The notes: generated from the letters alone by a model not told the origin. Positions 1-12,704 are shown, counted from the stretch's first letter. The stretch is 64,000 nucleotides of DNA from Dugong dugon (GCA_030035585.1 CM057460.1:132416714-132480713); one strand, 5' to 3'. Program-made: numbers and translations.

Positions 1-770
1 GACTTAAAAAAAAATGAAGAAACTCTAAGAATTATGGGGGACTCTATCAAGAGAAATAACTTATGAGTGATTGGAGTACCAGAATGGGGGGATAACAGAA
101 ACTACAGAGACAATTGTTGAAGATTTGTTGGCAGAAAACTTCCTTGATATTGTGAAAGATGACAAGACATCTATCCAAGATGCTCATTGAACCCCACATA
201 AGGTAGATCCCAAAAGAAAGTCACCAAGACATATTATAATCAAACTTGCCAAAACCAAAGATAAAGAGAGAATTTTAGAAGTGACTAGGGGTAAATGAAA
301 AGTCATCTACAAAGGAGAGTTAATAAGAATAAGCTTGGACTACTCAGCAGAAACTTTGCAGGCAAGAAGGTAATGGGATGATATATATAAAGCCTTGAAG
401 GAAAAAAAACTGCCAGCCGGGAATTATATATCCAGCAAAACTGTCTCTCAAATATCATAGCAAAATTAGGGCATTTCCAGATAAACAGAGTTCAGGGGAT
501 TTGCAAAAACCAAACCAAAATTGCAAAAATGCTGCAGGAAGGTCTCTGGTTAGAAAATAAGTAACATTGGATAACAACCCAAGACTAGAACACAAGAAAG
601 AGCAACCAGATGTCAACCCAGATAGGGAAGTCACAAAAGTAAATCAAAGCTAAAACACTGAAAATAGGGAAACAGATATCAATATGTAAAAGATGACAAC
701 ATTAAAACAAAAAAGAGAGACTTAAAAATGTAGACATAGATTTTTCATATGTAGAGGAAATTATGGAGAT
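1..770 (+). pseudogene. L1 ORF1 remnant (RNA-binding protein), 3' part
   Basis: Partial ORF1 of the first L1. ORF1p is the trimeric RNA-binding chaperone of the L1 particle. The visible stretch covers the C-terminal RNA-binding half: near 335-420 the DNA reads as a YSAETLQARR-like motif followed by a stop, typical of the ORF1 C-terminal domain. Several in-frame stops and frameshifts are present and no open frame of useful length remains. The 3' limit is approximate and taken from comparison with 51904-53111. Confidence 0.75.
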
Positions 771-984
771 ATAAAGAAATAAAAGACAGGTATATCCTTA
801 GAAAAACAGGGATAAATATTAAGGCAACTACAAAGGAAACTAACAATCCTACAAGTCAAAATAAAAAAACTAGAAAAATATAAAGACTCAAGAAACACAA
901 AATCAACAACAATGAAAAACATGAAAAGAAAATACATAAAAATGACTCAACACAGAAAATTAACTGGAACAAAGAACCTGTGAA

Positions 985-3900
985 CAACACACAAAAAAAG
1001 ACATCAAAGTGACAGCACTAAGCTCATATCTATCAATAATAATGCTGAATGTAAATGGACTAAATGCACCAATAAGGAAACAGAGAGTGACAGATTGGAT
1101 TAAAAAAAACACCATCCGTCTATATGCTGCCTACAAGAGACACACCTTAGACTTAAAGACACAAACAAACTAAAACTCAAAGGATGGAAAACAATATATC
1201 AAGCAAACAACACTCAAAAAAGAGCAGGAGTGGCAATATTAATCTCTGACAAAATAGACTTCAAAGTAAAATCCACCACAAAGGATAAGGAAGGACACTA
1301 TATAATGATTAAAGGGTCAATACACCAGGAGGACATAACTATAATAAATATTTATGAACCCAACAACAGAACTCCAAAATACATAAAACAAACTCTAACA
1401 GAATTGAAAAGAGTGATAGACAGCTCCAAAATATAGTAGGAGATTTCAACACAGCACTTTCCGTGAAGGACAGAACATCCAGAAAGAAGCTGAGCAAAGA
1501 CACGGAAGAGCGAAATGCTACAATCAACCAACCTGATCTCAAACATACATACCAAACACTCCACCCAACAGCAGCCAAGTACACTTTCTTTTCCAATGCG
1601 CATGGAACATTCTCCAGAATAGACCACATATTAGGCAATAAAGCAAGCCTTAACAAAATCCAAAGCACTGAAATATTGCAAAGCATCTTTTCTGACCATA
1701 AAGCCATAAAAGTAGAAATCAACAACAGAAAATGCAAGGAAAAAGAATCAAACACATGGAAACTGAACAACACCTTGCTCAAAAACTACTGGATTATAGA
1801 AGAAATTAAGGATGGAATAAAGAAATTCATGGAATCAAATGAGAATGACAACACACCCTATCGGAACCTTTGGGACACTGCAAAAGCAGTGCCCAGAGGT
1901 CAGTTTATAGCAATGAATGCACACATCCAAAAAGAAGAAAGGGCCATAATCAAAACACTAACCCTACAACTGGAACAAGTAGAAAGAGAGCAGCAAACGA
2001 AGCCCTCGGGCACCAGAAGAAAGGAAATAATAAGAATTAGAGCAGAATTAAATGAAACAGAGAATAGAAAAACAATTGAAGGCGTTAACAAGACCAAAAG
2101 CAGGTTCTCTGAAAAAGATCAACAAAATTGATAAGCCATTGGCCAGACTGACAAAAGAAAAACAGGAAAGGAAGCAAATAACTAGTATAATACATGAGAT
2201 GAGTGATATCTCAACAGACCTAACTGAAATTAAAAGAATAATAACAGAATACTATAAAAAATTGTACTCTAACAAATTTGAAAACCTAGAGGAAATGGAC
2301 AAATTTCTAGAAACTCACTACCTGCCTAAACTAACACAAACTGAGGTAGAACAACTAAAAAAACTCATAACAAAAGAAGAGATTAAAAATGTAATTAAAA
2401 AAAACTCCAAACAAAAAAAAAAAAGCCATGGCCCAGTTGGCTTCACTGGAGAGGTCTACCAAACTTTCAGAAAAGAGTTAACATCACTACTATTAAAGGT
2501 ATTTCAGAGCATAGAAAAGGATGGAATACTCCCAAACTCATTCTATGAAGCCAGCATAACCCTGATACCAAAACCAGGTAAAGACACCACAAAAAAAGAA
2601 AATTACAGACCAATATCCCTCATGAACATTGACGCAAAAATCCTCAACAAAATTCTAGGCAATAGAATTCAGCAACATATCAAAAAAATAATTCACCATG
2701 ATCAAGTGGGATTTATACCAGGCATTCAGGGATGGTTCTTCATTAGAAAAACAATCAACATGATCTATCACATAAATAAAACAAAAGACAAGAACCACAT
2801 GATCTTATCAATGGATGCAGAAAAGGCATTTGACAAAGTCCAACACTCATTCATGATAAAAACTCTCAACAAAATAGGAATAGAAGGGAAATTCCTCAAT
2901 ATAATTAAGGGCATTTGTACAAATCCAACAACCAACATCGTCCTAAATGGAGAGACTTTGGAAGTATTCCCCTTGAGTACAGGAACCAGACAAGGATGCC
3001 TTTTATTACCTCTCTTATTCAACATTGTGCTGCACGTCCTAGCCAGAGCAATTATGCTAGAAAAAGAAATAAAGGGTATCCAAATAGGTAGGGAAGAAAT
3101 CAAAATATTTCTTTTTGCAGATGATATGATCTTATACACAGAAAACCACAAAGAATTCACAAGAAAACTACTGGAACTACTAGAAGATTTCAGCGAAGTT
3201 TCAGGGTACAAGATAAACATACAAAATCAGTTGGATTCCTTTATACGAACAAAGAGAACCTCAAAGAGGAAATCAACAAATCAATACCATTTACAATAGC
3301 CCCCAAGAAGACAAATTACTTAGGAATAAATCTAACCAGAGACCTAAAAGATCTATACAATGAAAACTACAAGACACTACAGCAAGAAACCAGAAGAGAC
3401 CTGCATAAGTGGAAAAACATATCTTGCTCATGGATAGCTAGACTTAACATTGTGAAAGTGTCAGTTCTACCCAAAGCAATCTACAGATACAACGCAATCC
3501 CAATCCAAATTCCACTGGGATTTTTTAGTGAGATGGAGAAACAAATCACCAACTTCATAGGGAAAGGGAAGAGACCTCAAATAAGTACCACATTACTCAA
3601 GGAGAATAACATAGTGGGAGGCCTCACACTGCCTGATTTTAGAACTGTTATACCACCATGGTAATCAAAACAGCCTGGTACTGGTACAACAACAGATACA
3701 TAGACCAATGGAACAGAATTGAGGATCCAGACATAAATTCATCCACCTATGAGTAGCTGATATTTGACAAAGGCCCAAAGTCCATCAGTTGGGGAAAAGA
3801 CAGTCTCTTTAACAAATGGTGCTGGCATAACTGGATATCCATTGCAAAATCTGAAACAAGACACATACCTCACACCATGCACAAAAACTAAAAATGGATC

Positions 3901-4740
3901 AAAGACTTAAATATAAAATCAAAAATGATAAAGATCATTGAAGAAAAAATAGGCACAATGCTAGGAGCCCTAATACATGGCATAAACACAGTACGAACCA
4001 TAAGTAACAATGCACAAGCATCAGAAGAGAGACTAGATAAAAAAGAGCTCCTAAAAATCAAACACCTACGCTCCTCAAAAGACTTCACGAAAAGAGTAAA
4101 ATGACAGCCTACAGACTGTGAAAAAATTTTGGCTATGACAAATCCTATCAGCATCTAATCTCTAAAATCTACAAGATACTGCAAAACCTCAACAACAAAA
4201 AGACAAATAACCCAATTAAAAAATGGGCAAAGGATATGAACAGGCACTTTGCCAAAGAAGATATTCAGGTGGCTAACAGACACATGAAGAAATGCTCACG
4301 ATCATTAGCCATTAGAGAAATGCAGATCAAAACTACCATGAGATATCATCTTACCTCAACAAGGCTAACATTAATCCCAAAAACACAAAATAATAAATGC
4401 TGGAGAGGTTGTGGAGAGACTGGAACACTTATACACTGTTGGTGGGAACATAAAGTGGTACAACCACTTTGGAAATCGATTTGGCACTTCCTTAAAAAGC
4501 TAGAGGTAGAAGTACCATACGATCCAGCTATCCCACTCCTTGGAATATATCCTAGAGAAACAAGAGCCATCACACAAATAGATATATGCACACCCATGTT
4601 CATTGCAGCACTGTTCACAATAGCAAAAAGATGGAATCAACCTAGGTGCCCATCAAAAAACAAATGCATAAACAATTATGGTATATCCACAGAATGGAAT
4701 ACCACCAACGATACAGAACAACGATGAAGCCATGAAATAT
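985..4740 (+). pseudogene. L1 ORF2 remnant (endonuclease-reverse transcriptase)
   Basis: Broken ORF2. Endonuclease domain spans about 1010-1750, with NVNG-like text near 1048 and an S-D-H motif in [12 protein letters not shown] near 1688-1725, so that catalytic His region is intact. The RT domain lies mainly in a 415-codon open frame at 2052-3299, with a YRPISLMN block, a [11 protein letters not shown] block and the catalytic FADDMILY motif near 3112-3135. Further blocks follow at 3452-3664 and 4236-4727; the last carries the Cys/His-rich C-terminal segment ([16 protein letters not shown]). Frames change around 1436-1463, 2052-2131, 3300 and 3664, and stops lie between the blocks. The key residues survive but the chain does not. 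Confidence 0.92.
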
Positions 4741-5795
4741 CTTTTAACATGGAGGAAGCTGGAGGTCATTATGCTGAGTGAATTTAGTCACAGAAGGACA
4801 AATATTGTATAAAAGCACTATTATAAGAACTGAAGAAAAGGTTTAAACACAGAAGAAAACATTCTTTGATGGTTAAGAGGGTATGGAGGGAGGGTGAGGG
4901 TTATTTACTAACTAGATAGTAAATAGGAATTATCTTAGGTGAAGGGAAGGACAGACACACTGCAGGGGAAGTCAGCACAACTGAACTAAACCAAAGCTAA
5001 GAAGTTTCCTGAATACAATCACTTTGAGGAATAGAGCAGCAGGGACAGGGGTCTGGGGACCATGCTTTCAGGGAACATTTAGGTCAATTGGCATAACAAA
5101 GCTCATTAAGAAAGTGTTCTGTATCTTGCTTTGGTGAGTGGCATCTGGGGTCTTGGGGGCTTGCAGGCAGCCATCTAAGATGCGTCAATTGATCCCAACT
5201 ACCTGGAGTAAGGGAGAGTGAGGAACACCAAGGACACAAGGAAAGTATTAGCCCAAGAGACTGAAAAGGCCACATAGACCAGATAGTTCATCAGCCTAAG
5301 ACCATAAGAACTGATTGGTGCCGGGTGCCACCAATGACAGCCCTGACAGGGAACACAACAGAGGGTCCTGGATGGAGCAGGGGAGGGGTGGGGTGCAGAA
5401 CTCAAATTCTAGTAAGAAGACCAGACTTAATGGTCTGGCTGAGACTGGAGAAACCCCGGAAATCATGGCCCCTGGATTCTCTATCATCCTAGAACTAAAA
5501 CAATTTCTGAGGCCAACGCTTCAGACAGGGATTGGACTGGACCGTGAGACATAAAGTGATACTCATGAGGAGTGTGTCTCTTAGCTTAAGTAGATAACAA
5601 GAGACTAAATGGTCAGCTTCTGTCCAGAGGTGAGATGGGAAGGCAGAGAGGGTTAGGAGCTGGTTGAATGGACATGGGAAATCAGGTGTGCAAAGGAGAA
5701 GTGTGCTGTCACAGTATGGGGAGAGCAATTAGAGTCACATAACAATATATGCATAAATTTTTGTATGGAAAAAATTAATAAATTAGAAAAAAAAA
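4741..5795 (+). other. L1 3' UTR with G-rich tract
   Basis: Non-coding 3' end of the first L1, collinear with 57130-58122 of the second copy. It includes a G-rich run at 4879-4900 with four runs of at least three Gs on the + strand, a layout that can form a G-quadruplex, as is known for L1 3' UTRs. The A-rich end (about 5770-5795) is interrupted rather than a pure poly(A). Small open frames here (for example 5315-5554) are not conserved coding sequence. Confidence 0.8.
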
Positions 5796-6000
5796 GAAAA
5801 TATCAAGTATTTTTGTTACCGGTGCTTGTGGACTCTATTTCCAATATACATTTCTTCCAAGTGCAGGTATTAGTTGTATATTGAGGCTTGGTTTTATAAT
5901 AAGGTTTGAAGAATATAAGAGTAGAAATATTAGAAAAATGCATTAGTGAATTACAAAAGTTTTTTCTTCATTGTTTCTGTTAATCATGTGGTACATTTAA
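5796..6000. other. Unassigned intergenic DNA
   Basis: A/T-rich sequence between the L1 tail and the first AfroSINE. I recognise no repeat or gene. Confidence 0.5.
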
Positions 6001-6162
6001 AAAGACCAAACCTATTGCCGTCGAGTCAGTTCTGACTCATACGCACCCTGTAGGACAGAGTAGAACCACAGGGTTTCCAAGGAGCTGTGGGTGGATTCGA
6101 ACTGCCGACCTTTTGGTTAGCTACCAAACGTTTAACCGCTGCGCCCCCAGGGCTCCTTGGAA
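6001..6162 (-). mobile_element. AfroSINE, type 1, antisense
   Basis: tRNA-like SINE in antisense. The + strand reads from the element 3' end (ACCAAACCTATTGCCGTCGAG) through a CCCTGTAGGACAGAGTAGAA core to the head region GTTAGCTACCAAACGTTTAAC and GCGCCCCCAGGGCTCCTT. The reverse complement contains a box-B-like GGTTCGAATCC-type pol III motif (GGATTCGAAC near 6093). No clear TSD. The family is specific to Afrotheria. Confidence 0.88.
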
Positions 6163-6248
6163 CGTTTATATGTGCTAAATAGATCCAGCTTGTGAACTAT
6201 GGGAAACCATTTTCTCATTGTGAATTGAATTCACTATGAAGACTCAAG

Positions 6249-6464
6249 GAGTCCCTGGGTGGTGCAAAAGGGTAAAGCACTGCTACTAGACCTACTAGAC
6301 GAAAGGTTGACGGTTCAAACACAGCCAGAGGCACCTTAGAAGGCTGGTCTGGTTATCTGCTTCTGAAAAGTCAAAGCCTTGAAAATCCTATGAAGCTTTG
6401 CTACTCTGCACACATGAGTTTGCTGTGAGTCAGATGGACAAAAACGGCAACTAACAACAGCAAC
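6249..6464 (+). mobile_element. AfroSINE, type 2, with 13-bp TSD
   Basis: Full SINE starting GAGTCCCTGGGTGGTGCAAA (box-A-like) with a box-B-like GGTTGACGGTTCAAACAC. It ends in CAACTAACAACAGCAAC, a tail like that of the RTE elements in the window. It is flanked by an exact 13-bp duplication, ATGAAGACTCAAG, at 6236-6248 and 6465-6477, showing insertion by target-primed reverse transcription. Type 2 differs from type 1 in its middle segment (CTGCTTCTGAAAAGTCA). Confidence 0.92.
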
Positions 6465-6477
6465 ATGAAGACTCAAG

Positions 6478-7080
6478 TCATAAATATCTAAGTTGTGTTG
6501 GAAAAAATCTGCTTCATGTTGCTCCTCTGGTCTGTTAGAAATGGAATCAATTTGTACACTATTACGAAATAATATATGTAAAGAACATATCACAATTCCT
6601 GGCACACAGGAATTGGTGAAAGAACAGAGCTTTTCTCTCTGTCTCTTTTTCTGTTTCATTTTCTAAAACTCTTGCTCCCTCAATCTCTGACTTCCTCATT
6701 CCTTTGTCTCTCCTTTGAGTGTATACAACTCTGAATCTTTCTCTCTATGGCTCTCTTCCTTTCTCTTTTTCTCTCCCCCTATCTAACTGAATTTATAAGA
6801 GCTGTGTTCTAGTCCTTGTTTCCCAGACTCAGGAATATCTCAAATTATATCTTAAAATAAATTGGCTTTGAAACTTTTGGAGACTTTCAATCTCAGAAAA
6901 GTTTTAAGAACAGAATGATATAGTATTGCAATTGTAATTGATTTGTACACCCTGACTCCCTAACTCCTGTTCATCTACTCTTAAAATCCAGTTACATTAT
7001 CTTACTTAGTTCCACCCCAACTCAATTAGAAACACTATTAAGTTTTATAGTGTGCAAAGCAATGATACAGTTTCTCTGAA
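6478..7080. other. Intergenic DNA with pyrimidine-rich stretch
   Basis: No gene recognised. 6620-6790 is rich in CT on the + strand (imperfect TCTCT and CTTTC runs), which produces spurious antisense open frames such as 6336-6659. The rest is A/T-rich. Confidence 0.5.
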
Positions 7081-9020
7081 GAATAAAGGATTAAAAATGT
7101 ATGAACTTGAAAAAAAGACAATATAGAAAGACAATGTAACAGTCAGGAATACACACGCATATAAACACAGAGCCTTAAACGCTGTGTAAAACAACAGACT
7201 GAATGGCATAAAAAGTTGATAAAGTAGCCATTTTAAGACACATCTGTCAAAGACTGACAGATCTAGTAGAATATATTAATTGGAAAAATGTGAGATATAA
7301 AAAATATAATGAATAAACTTTCATCTATTAATTACAGAGATATCTATACTCAACAAATTAAAATATTTACAAAAAAAAAAAATGGAATAGTCCACTAGAA
7401 AGTCTGAGTATATTCCATGGTATCACTATTATAGAATAAATTCTCCAAATGTGATACATTGAGATTATAAATTAATAAACTGAAACTATATTAAAAATTC
7501 GGTATGGTTAGAAAATAAATGGCATATTCTTAAATAATTTGGATTAAAAAGGAAATTATAAGGAACAAGAGAGATTACTATACCAAGTCATTTCCTAGAA
7601 AAGATAATAAAATAATTACCAAAAAAACCTCAAAGTGGATAATAGACTTAACTGCAAAAAGGCAAAGCTATGAAACTTCTAGAAGATAACATAGGCAACT
7701 TGGGTTTGGCAATGAGGTTTTAGATACACCACCAAAAGCAAGAACAAGTAATAACTTGACCTTCTTTAAAATGAAATACTTCCACTCTGAGAAAGACATA
7801 GTTAAGAGCGTGAAAAGACAAGCCACAGACTGAAAGAAAATATTTGCTAAACACATATCTATTTAAAAAAATTATGAAAAACCATACAATAAATTTTAAA
7901 TTTAGATGAAAACAAAAACTCTTAGAAAAATACAAAATGTCAAAATTAAAACAGGATGAAGTAAAAAAACGAAGAGACTAATAAATAATAAAATTTTTGA
8001 AGTGGTATTCAAGACCTCCTAACTATAAATGTCCAAGGCCCAAATGGTTTCATGCGAATTTTGTCAAACTTTCAAGAGCAATTATACTATCAACATAAGT
8101 TGTAGAAGAAAATCGAAATTTCAAACTCATTTTATGAGGCTACTAAAATCTTGGAAACTCTGGTGGTGTAGTGGTTAAGAGCTACGGCTGCTAACCATAA
8201 GGTCGGCAGTTTGAATCCACCAGGCGCTCCTTGGAAACCCTGTGGGGCAGTTCTACTCTGTCCTATAGGGTGGCTGTGAGTCAAAATCGGCTTGAAGCTT
8301 AATTTCAAAAGTTAAGGATAAGAAGGAAAATGAAATTACAGTCTCTTTTTACTTAAGATTGCAGATGTAAAATTTGAAATAATGCAAGTTCTAAATGAAT
8401 TAAAATGTATTAAATAATACAGAATGACCAAGTAAGATTTATTATCAAAATTAAAAGATAATTAAACATCAGAGAATTTATCAATATAATTTCCATATTG
8501 ATAGTTTCAAGGAGAAAAATTATTTGATATGAGTAGATGCAGAAAACATTTGATAAAGTTCAGAAACTTTTTTGATAACAACTCAGCAAATTGGGAAACG
8601 TGGCAACTTACATATATATAAAATATGTATTTGCATGTATATCATATATTACGTATGAAGGTTTTTTATATATATGTGAATAGTCTAGAGAATGTAAAGT
8701 GCATACACACATATGCACATGCACATATACAGGTATAATCCTAGAAAATTAGATAATCCTAAGAAAATATAGCTAGAAACATGTACAAAAATTTATATAT
8801 TTCTCCAGTAAGTACAATGATTGCTGAAAACCTACTACTAATATTAGTCATACTGGAGACATTTTTGATGCTTTCTCTTTAAGATGGGATCAAAACTAGC
8901 ATGTCCACTATCACCATTTCTATATAACACAATATTTGATGTTTTGTTGAACGCTCTGAGAAAAGAAAAATGAATAAGAAGTATAAGGATTAGAGGAGAA
9001 AAGCTAAAATTGTGCTTTTT
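7080..9020 (+). mobile_element. Ancient L1 remnants (ORF2-derived), rearranged
   Basis: Degenerate L1 sequence. 7560-7870 resembles the C-terminal third of ORF2 (AAACTTCTAGAAGATAACAT, AAAGACATAGTTAAGAG, ACAAGCCACAGACTG). 8000-8150 and 8370-9020 resemble the RT region (ATTTATTATC, AGATGCAGAAAACATTTGAT, CATGTCCACTATCACC). The C-terminal block lies upstream of the RT block, so these are two old insertions or a rearranged one. An AfroSINE sits in it at 8152-8298. Much more diverged than the L1 copies at the window ends. Confidence 0.7.
8152..8298 (+). mobile_element. AfroSINE, type 1
   Basis: Sense copy: GGTGGTGTAGTGGTTAAGAG (box A region), GGTCGGCAGTTTGAATCCAC (box B region), CTCCTTGGAAACCCTGTGGG and TCTACTCTGTCCTATAGGG core, ending near GTCAAAATCGGCTTGAAGC. 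The 3' end is truncated before the usual AACA-rich tail. Inserted in ancient L1 sequence. Confidence 0.92.
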
Positions 9021-9045
9021 GGCAGTTAACTGGTCATGGACCTAA

Positions 9046-9985
9046 ATTGTTGTGAAGTGCCATCAGGTAGGTTCCGACTCATAGTGACCCCATGCACAAC
9101 AGAACAAAACACTGCCCGATCCTGCCCAATCCTCACAATTGTTTCTGTGTTTGAGCCCATTTTTGCAGCCACTGTGTCAGTCCAGCCCCCTTAAGGCCTT
9201 ACTCTTTTTCGCTGAGCCTCTACTTTACCAAGCCTGACGTCCTTCTCTAGGGACTGGTCCATCCTGATAACATGTCCAAAATACATGAAACAAAGTCTTG
9301 CCATCCTCGCTTCTAAGGAGCATTCTGGCTGTACTTCTCCCAAGACAGATTTGTTCGGTCTTCTGGCAGTCCATGGTATATTCAATATTCTTCCCCAACA
9401 CCATAATTCAAAGGCATCAATTCTTCTTCGGTCTTCCTTATTCATTGTCTAGCTTTCCCATGCATATGAGGTGATTGAAAATACCATGGCTTGGATCAGA
9501 CACACCTTAGCCCTTTAACACTTTAACGAAGTCTTTTGTAACAAATTTGCCCAATGCAATACCTCGTTACGTTTCTTGAATTCTGCTTCCGTGTGTGTTG
9601 ATCGTGAATCCAAGTAAAATGAAATCTTAAACAACTTCAATATTTTCTGTTTCTCATGATGTTGCTTACCGGTTTAGTTGTGAGGATTTTTGTTTTCTTT
9701 TCTTTCCTTCATGAAAGCCTGTAACCTTTGTTCTAAGTACTTCCAGTCCTCTTTGCTTTCAGCAAGCAAGATTGTGTCATCTGCATAATGCAGGTTGTTA
9801 ATGAATCTTCCTCCAAACCTGATGCTCTGCTCTTTTTCATATAGTCCAGCCTCTCTGACTATTTGCTCGGCATATAAATTGAATGAGTGTGGTGAAAGGA
9901 TACAACCCGGACACACATCTCTCCTGATTTTAAACCAATTTGCTTCTTCCCTTTTCAAAGAACCAAAGAGGTGACCCCGCACTAT
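9046..9985 (-). mobile_element. RTE (BovB-like) LINE, 5'-truncated
   Basis: Antisense RTE 3' portion. The minus strand encodes an RT fragment at 9674-9982 with the polymerase motif GGRFINNLHYADDTILLAES (YADD at residues 66-69 of that frame). A C-terminal fragment at 9191-9445 reads DAFELWCWGRILNIPW, then MYFGHVIRMDQSLEKD. The fragments are separated by stops, so the copy is dead. The 3' end near 9046 lacks the usual GTTGTTGTTGTT run beyond TTGTTGTGAAG. RTE elements carry an endonuclease plus RT in one ORF and use short 3' repeats instead of poly(A). Confidence 0.9.
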
Positions 9986-10289
9986 GAAAGGCCGATCTGT
10001 AAGCTATCCTCTTATTGCCTTCCTAATGACTTTTCTCTATTATCCCCACTGATTTTTTCCCATGTTATTAACTTTCCCCCTCTACTGGATTATTTTCATT
10101 TGCACATCTGCTCTAGTATCTTTCATATTTAAAATAGACCAAGACACCTCTCCCTCTCTGCCAAAATAAAAACTTCAAAAGCAGGCATATATCTGTTTTC
10201 TCCTCTTTCTTACCACATATTCTCAAATCACCTCACTGAAACTACTCCCATCAAAGCCTCTCATCCACATGACCAATCCAATATTCTCT
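9986..10289. other. Unassigned intergenic DNA, pyrimidine-rich
   Basis: C/T-rich sequence between the RTE fragment and an L2-like block. It may be a more decayed 5' part of that L2; I cannot separate them by eye. Confidence 0.4.
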
Positions 10290-11560
10290 TTTTTGTCTTC
10301 ACAGTCTTCGGTCAGAATGTGACTCACTGTATTATCCTTCTCATGTCTGTCTTGCACAATATGATGCTTCTCCTTCTATCTTCCCAATGATCCCTTGTAG
10401 TCTCCTTTGCAGGATCTTCCTCTTCTCCCTAACCTCCAAATGTTGGAGTCACCCTGATTTTCATTCTGGGTTCATGTCTCTTCCCTCTCTACATATTTGC
10501 CAGGTAATTTAATCCATCCCTATTGCTTTAAATGTCAGCTATAAGCTGAGATCTCCCAAATTTATATGCCACATTTATGTTATCCCAATTTTATATCATT
10601 TATATTCCAAATTTATATATAATTTGGATTTATATTTCCAAATTTATATAATCACAAGAATTATGTCATCTTCTATATTACAGACTCATATGTTCAGTTG
10701 TCCACTTTCCATCTACATTTTGATGTTTTACAAATATCTCACACTTAATGTGTTCAAAATGAAACTCCTGGTTTTCCCAGCCAGACCTCTTGCTGTGTAT
10801 CCTTCTCCTTCTCAGTAAAAGGCACCACATGTACGAGTCAATCCAGATATTTGAAGTCATCTTGAACCTTATCTTTCATTGCTAATATTGGCCTCCCAAA
10901 CATATCTCCAGTTCCTCCGTTTCTGTTCATGCCCACTACTGTTAACCTAGTGAATGTTCCATTACTGCTATCCTGAATCATCTTATAGATTTCCTATGGT
11001 TTTCTCATTTTTTTCTATTGCCTCTTCTAATCTATTCTTCCAATCGATAATTCACAAAGTAGATGGAATAATTTAAGATAAAATTCATATCATGTCTTTC
11101 TTCTACAACCCTTAATACACTTTGTATTACATATAGAATGAAATCTCAAAGCATTGTCATTGCCTATAATATCCTGAACCATCTGGCCCTGGATTCTTTC
11201 TCCAAACTTCATCTTACACTTTTCTTTTCTCTGTTTAAAAAGCATTAAGTATTCTCCCACCTCAGGGACTTTTAAACACTTTCTTCATGACTACAACTCT
11301 CTGTCTTGCCGTTTATACAGGGATTGTTATTTCAGGCCTTGGCTTGATTTTCACTTCATCAGGAAGCCATTTCTTGTCCATTCTATCTAAATAGTCTTCC
11401 CAAATATTTTCTGTCGGTGCATACTGGGTGTTTCCTTCCTGGTATTTTTCACAATTTGCAATTGTGTATGGATTTGTTTATTTGTTTATTGTGTGTTTCC
11501 TACTAAGCTAAAAACTTCACAGTGGCAGGGATGGTATCTCTTTTCTTGACCAAAAAATAA
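10290..11560 (+). mobile_element. Ancient L2 (CR1-clade) LINE remnant
   Basis: Highly diverged L2-like sequence in consensus sense. Cues include a TCTGGCCCTGGAT block, a TCCCACCTCAGGGACTTTTA block, CAGGAAGCCATTTCTTG, and the 3' UTR text TTTGTTTATTTGTTTATTG followed by AGCTAAAAACTTCACAGTGG near 11475-11525. No ORF survives. L2 predates the placental radiation, which fits the divergence. Recognised by eye; family call moderate. Confidence 0.6.
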
Positions 11561-12018
11561 TTAATAGTAATAAATTATTATTTTAAGTTATGGAAAAGTG
11601 CTAAAACAAATAGAGTTTTATTTCAAATTATGTTTTAAGAAATAAACTGACTGTAAAGGATTCAGTTAGAAGTCTCACATGGCAGAGATCCCATTGGATA
11701 TAAAATATCACACTGTAAAGAAAATTTAGCTGATTGATTGAAGGATAAGACCATGTCTCCAATGCCCTCCAGGAGTATTTTTTTTCCCTTGTATCAAGAC
11801 TCAGAAGTATGTACTGCTTGTTGTGCCTATGGTTTTTAACCACAATCTATTTTGTGAGTTTCTCTTCTAGTGAGTTTTTTTTTTTTTTAAATAGGAGAAA
11901 CTCAAGTTTACAAAAATCTTCTAGTATTTTCCTCCTTTGAAATCTGTATTTACCCAGTTCTCATCATGGGTGCTTTGATCTTGGGAATGCTGTCTATGTT
12001 ATAAATAACTATTAATAG
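11561..12018. other. Unassigned intergenic DNA
   Basis: A/T-rich, with a poly(T) run at 11877-11888. No repeat or gene recognised. Confidence 0.5.
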
Positions 12019-12612
12019 TGGGTTTGAATCCACAATCAAAGCCCATGGATGCAGCAGTCAAGAAATCAAATGATGTATTGCACTGGGAAAATCTACTGCA
12101 AAAGATCTCTTTAAAATATTGAAAAGTAAAGATGTCACTTTGAGGACTAAGGTGTGCCTGACCCAAGCCATGATATTTTCAGTTGCCTCATATGCATGTG
12201 AAAGCTGGGCTATGACTAAGGAAGACCCAAGAATTGATGCCTTTGAATTATGGTGTTGGCAAAGAATATTGAATATGCCATGGACTTCCAGAAGAGTAAA
12301 TAAATGTATTTTGGAAAAAGTACAGCATGAAGGCTCCTAGAAAGAGAGGACGGCAAGGCTTTGTCTCACATATTTTCCACATGTTATCAGAAGGGACCAG
12401 TCCGTGGAGAAGGACACAATACTTGGTAGGGTAGAGGGTCAGCGAAAAGGGGAAGACCCTCAACGAGATGAATTGACACAGTGGCTCCAACAATGGGCTC
12501 AAACATGGCAATGATAGTGAGGATGGCACAGGTCCAGGCAGTGTTTCCTTCTGTTGTACATAAGGTAGCTATGAGTAGGAACTGATTTGACGGCACCTAA
12601 CAACAACAACAA
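12019..12612 (+). mobile_element. RTE LINE 3' fragment
   Basis: 5'-truncated sense RTE. The frame 12119-12340 encodes the RTE C-terminal region (LRTKVCLTQAMIFSVASYAC, DAFELWCWQRILNMPW), broken by a stop and frameshifts before the last part. It ends in GGCACCTAACAACAACAACAATAATG, the normal RTE 3' tail. No unambiguous TSD. Confidence 0.9.
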
Positions 12613-12704
12613 TAATGAGTATTAAAATAAGCTTTTTTCTAGGTCTCTGAAATATTTCTATATATGTTTCTGGTTATTACTCAACAATATTAAACACCTC
12701 CTAT

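Larger units (their letters stand above)
1..5795 (+). mobile_element. L1 LINE, 5' end outside window, complete 3' end
   Basis: L1 retrotransposon copy entering the window inside ORF1 (the first bases match the second L1 near 52260) and running through ORF2 to an A-rich tail near 5760-5795. It is collinear with 52260-58122, so both belong to the same or sister subfamilies. ORF2 reads as several overlapping or adjacent blocks interrupted by stops and frameshifts, so the copy cannot be autonomous now. The 3' UTR (about 4740-5760) carries a G-rich tract. No TSD can be tested because the 5' end lies outside the window. The L1 assignment is secure; the subfamily is not determined. Confidence 0.95.

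Noticed and set aside
1339..1782. 147-codon minus-strand open frame
   Set aside because: It is antisense to the L1 endonuclease region and has no domain; the same shadow appears in the second L1 at 53788-54061.
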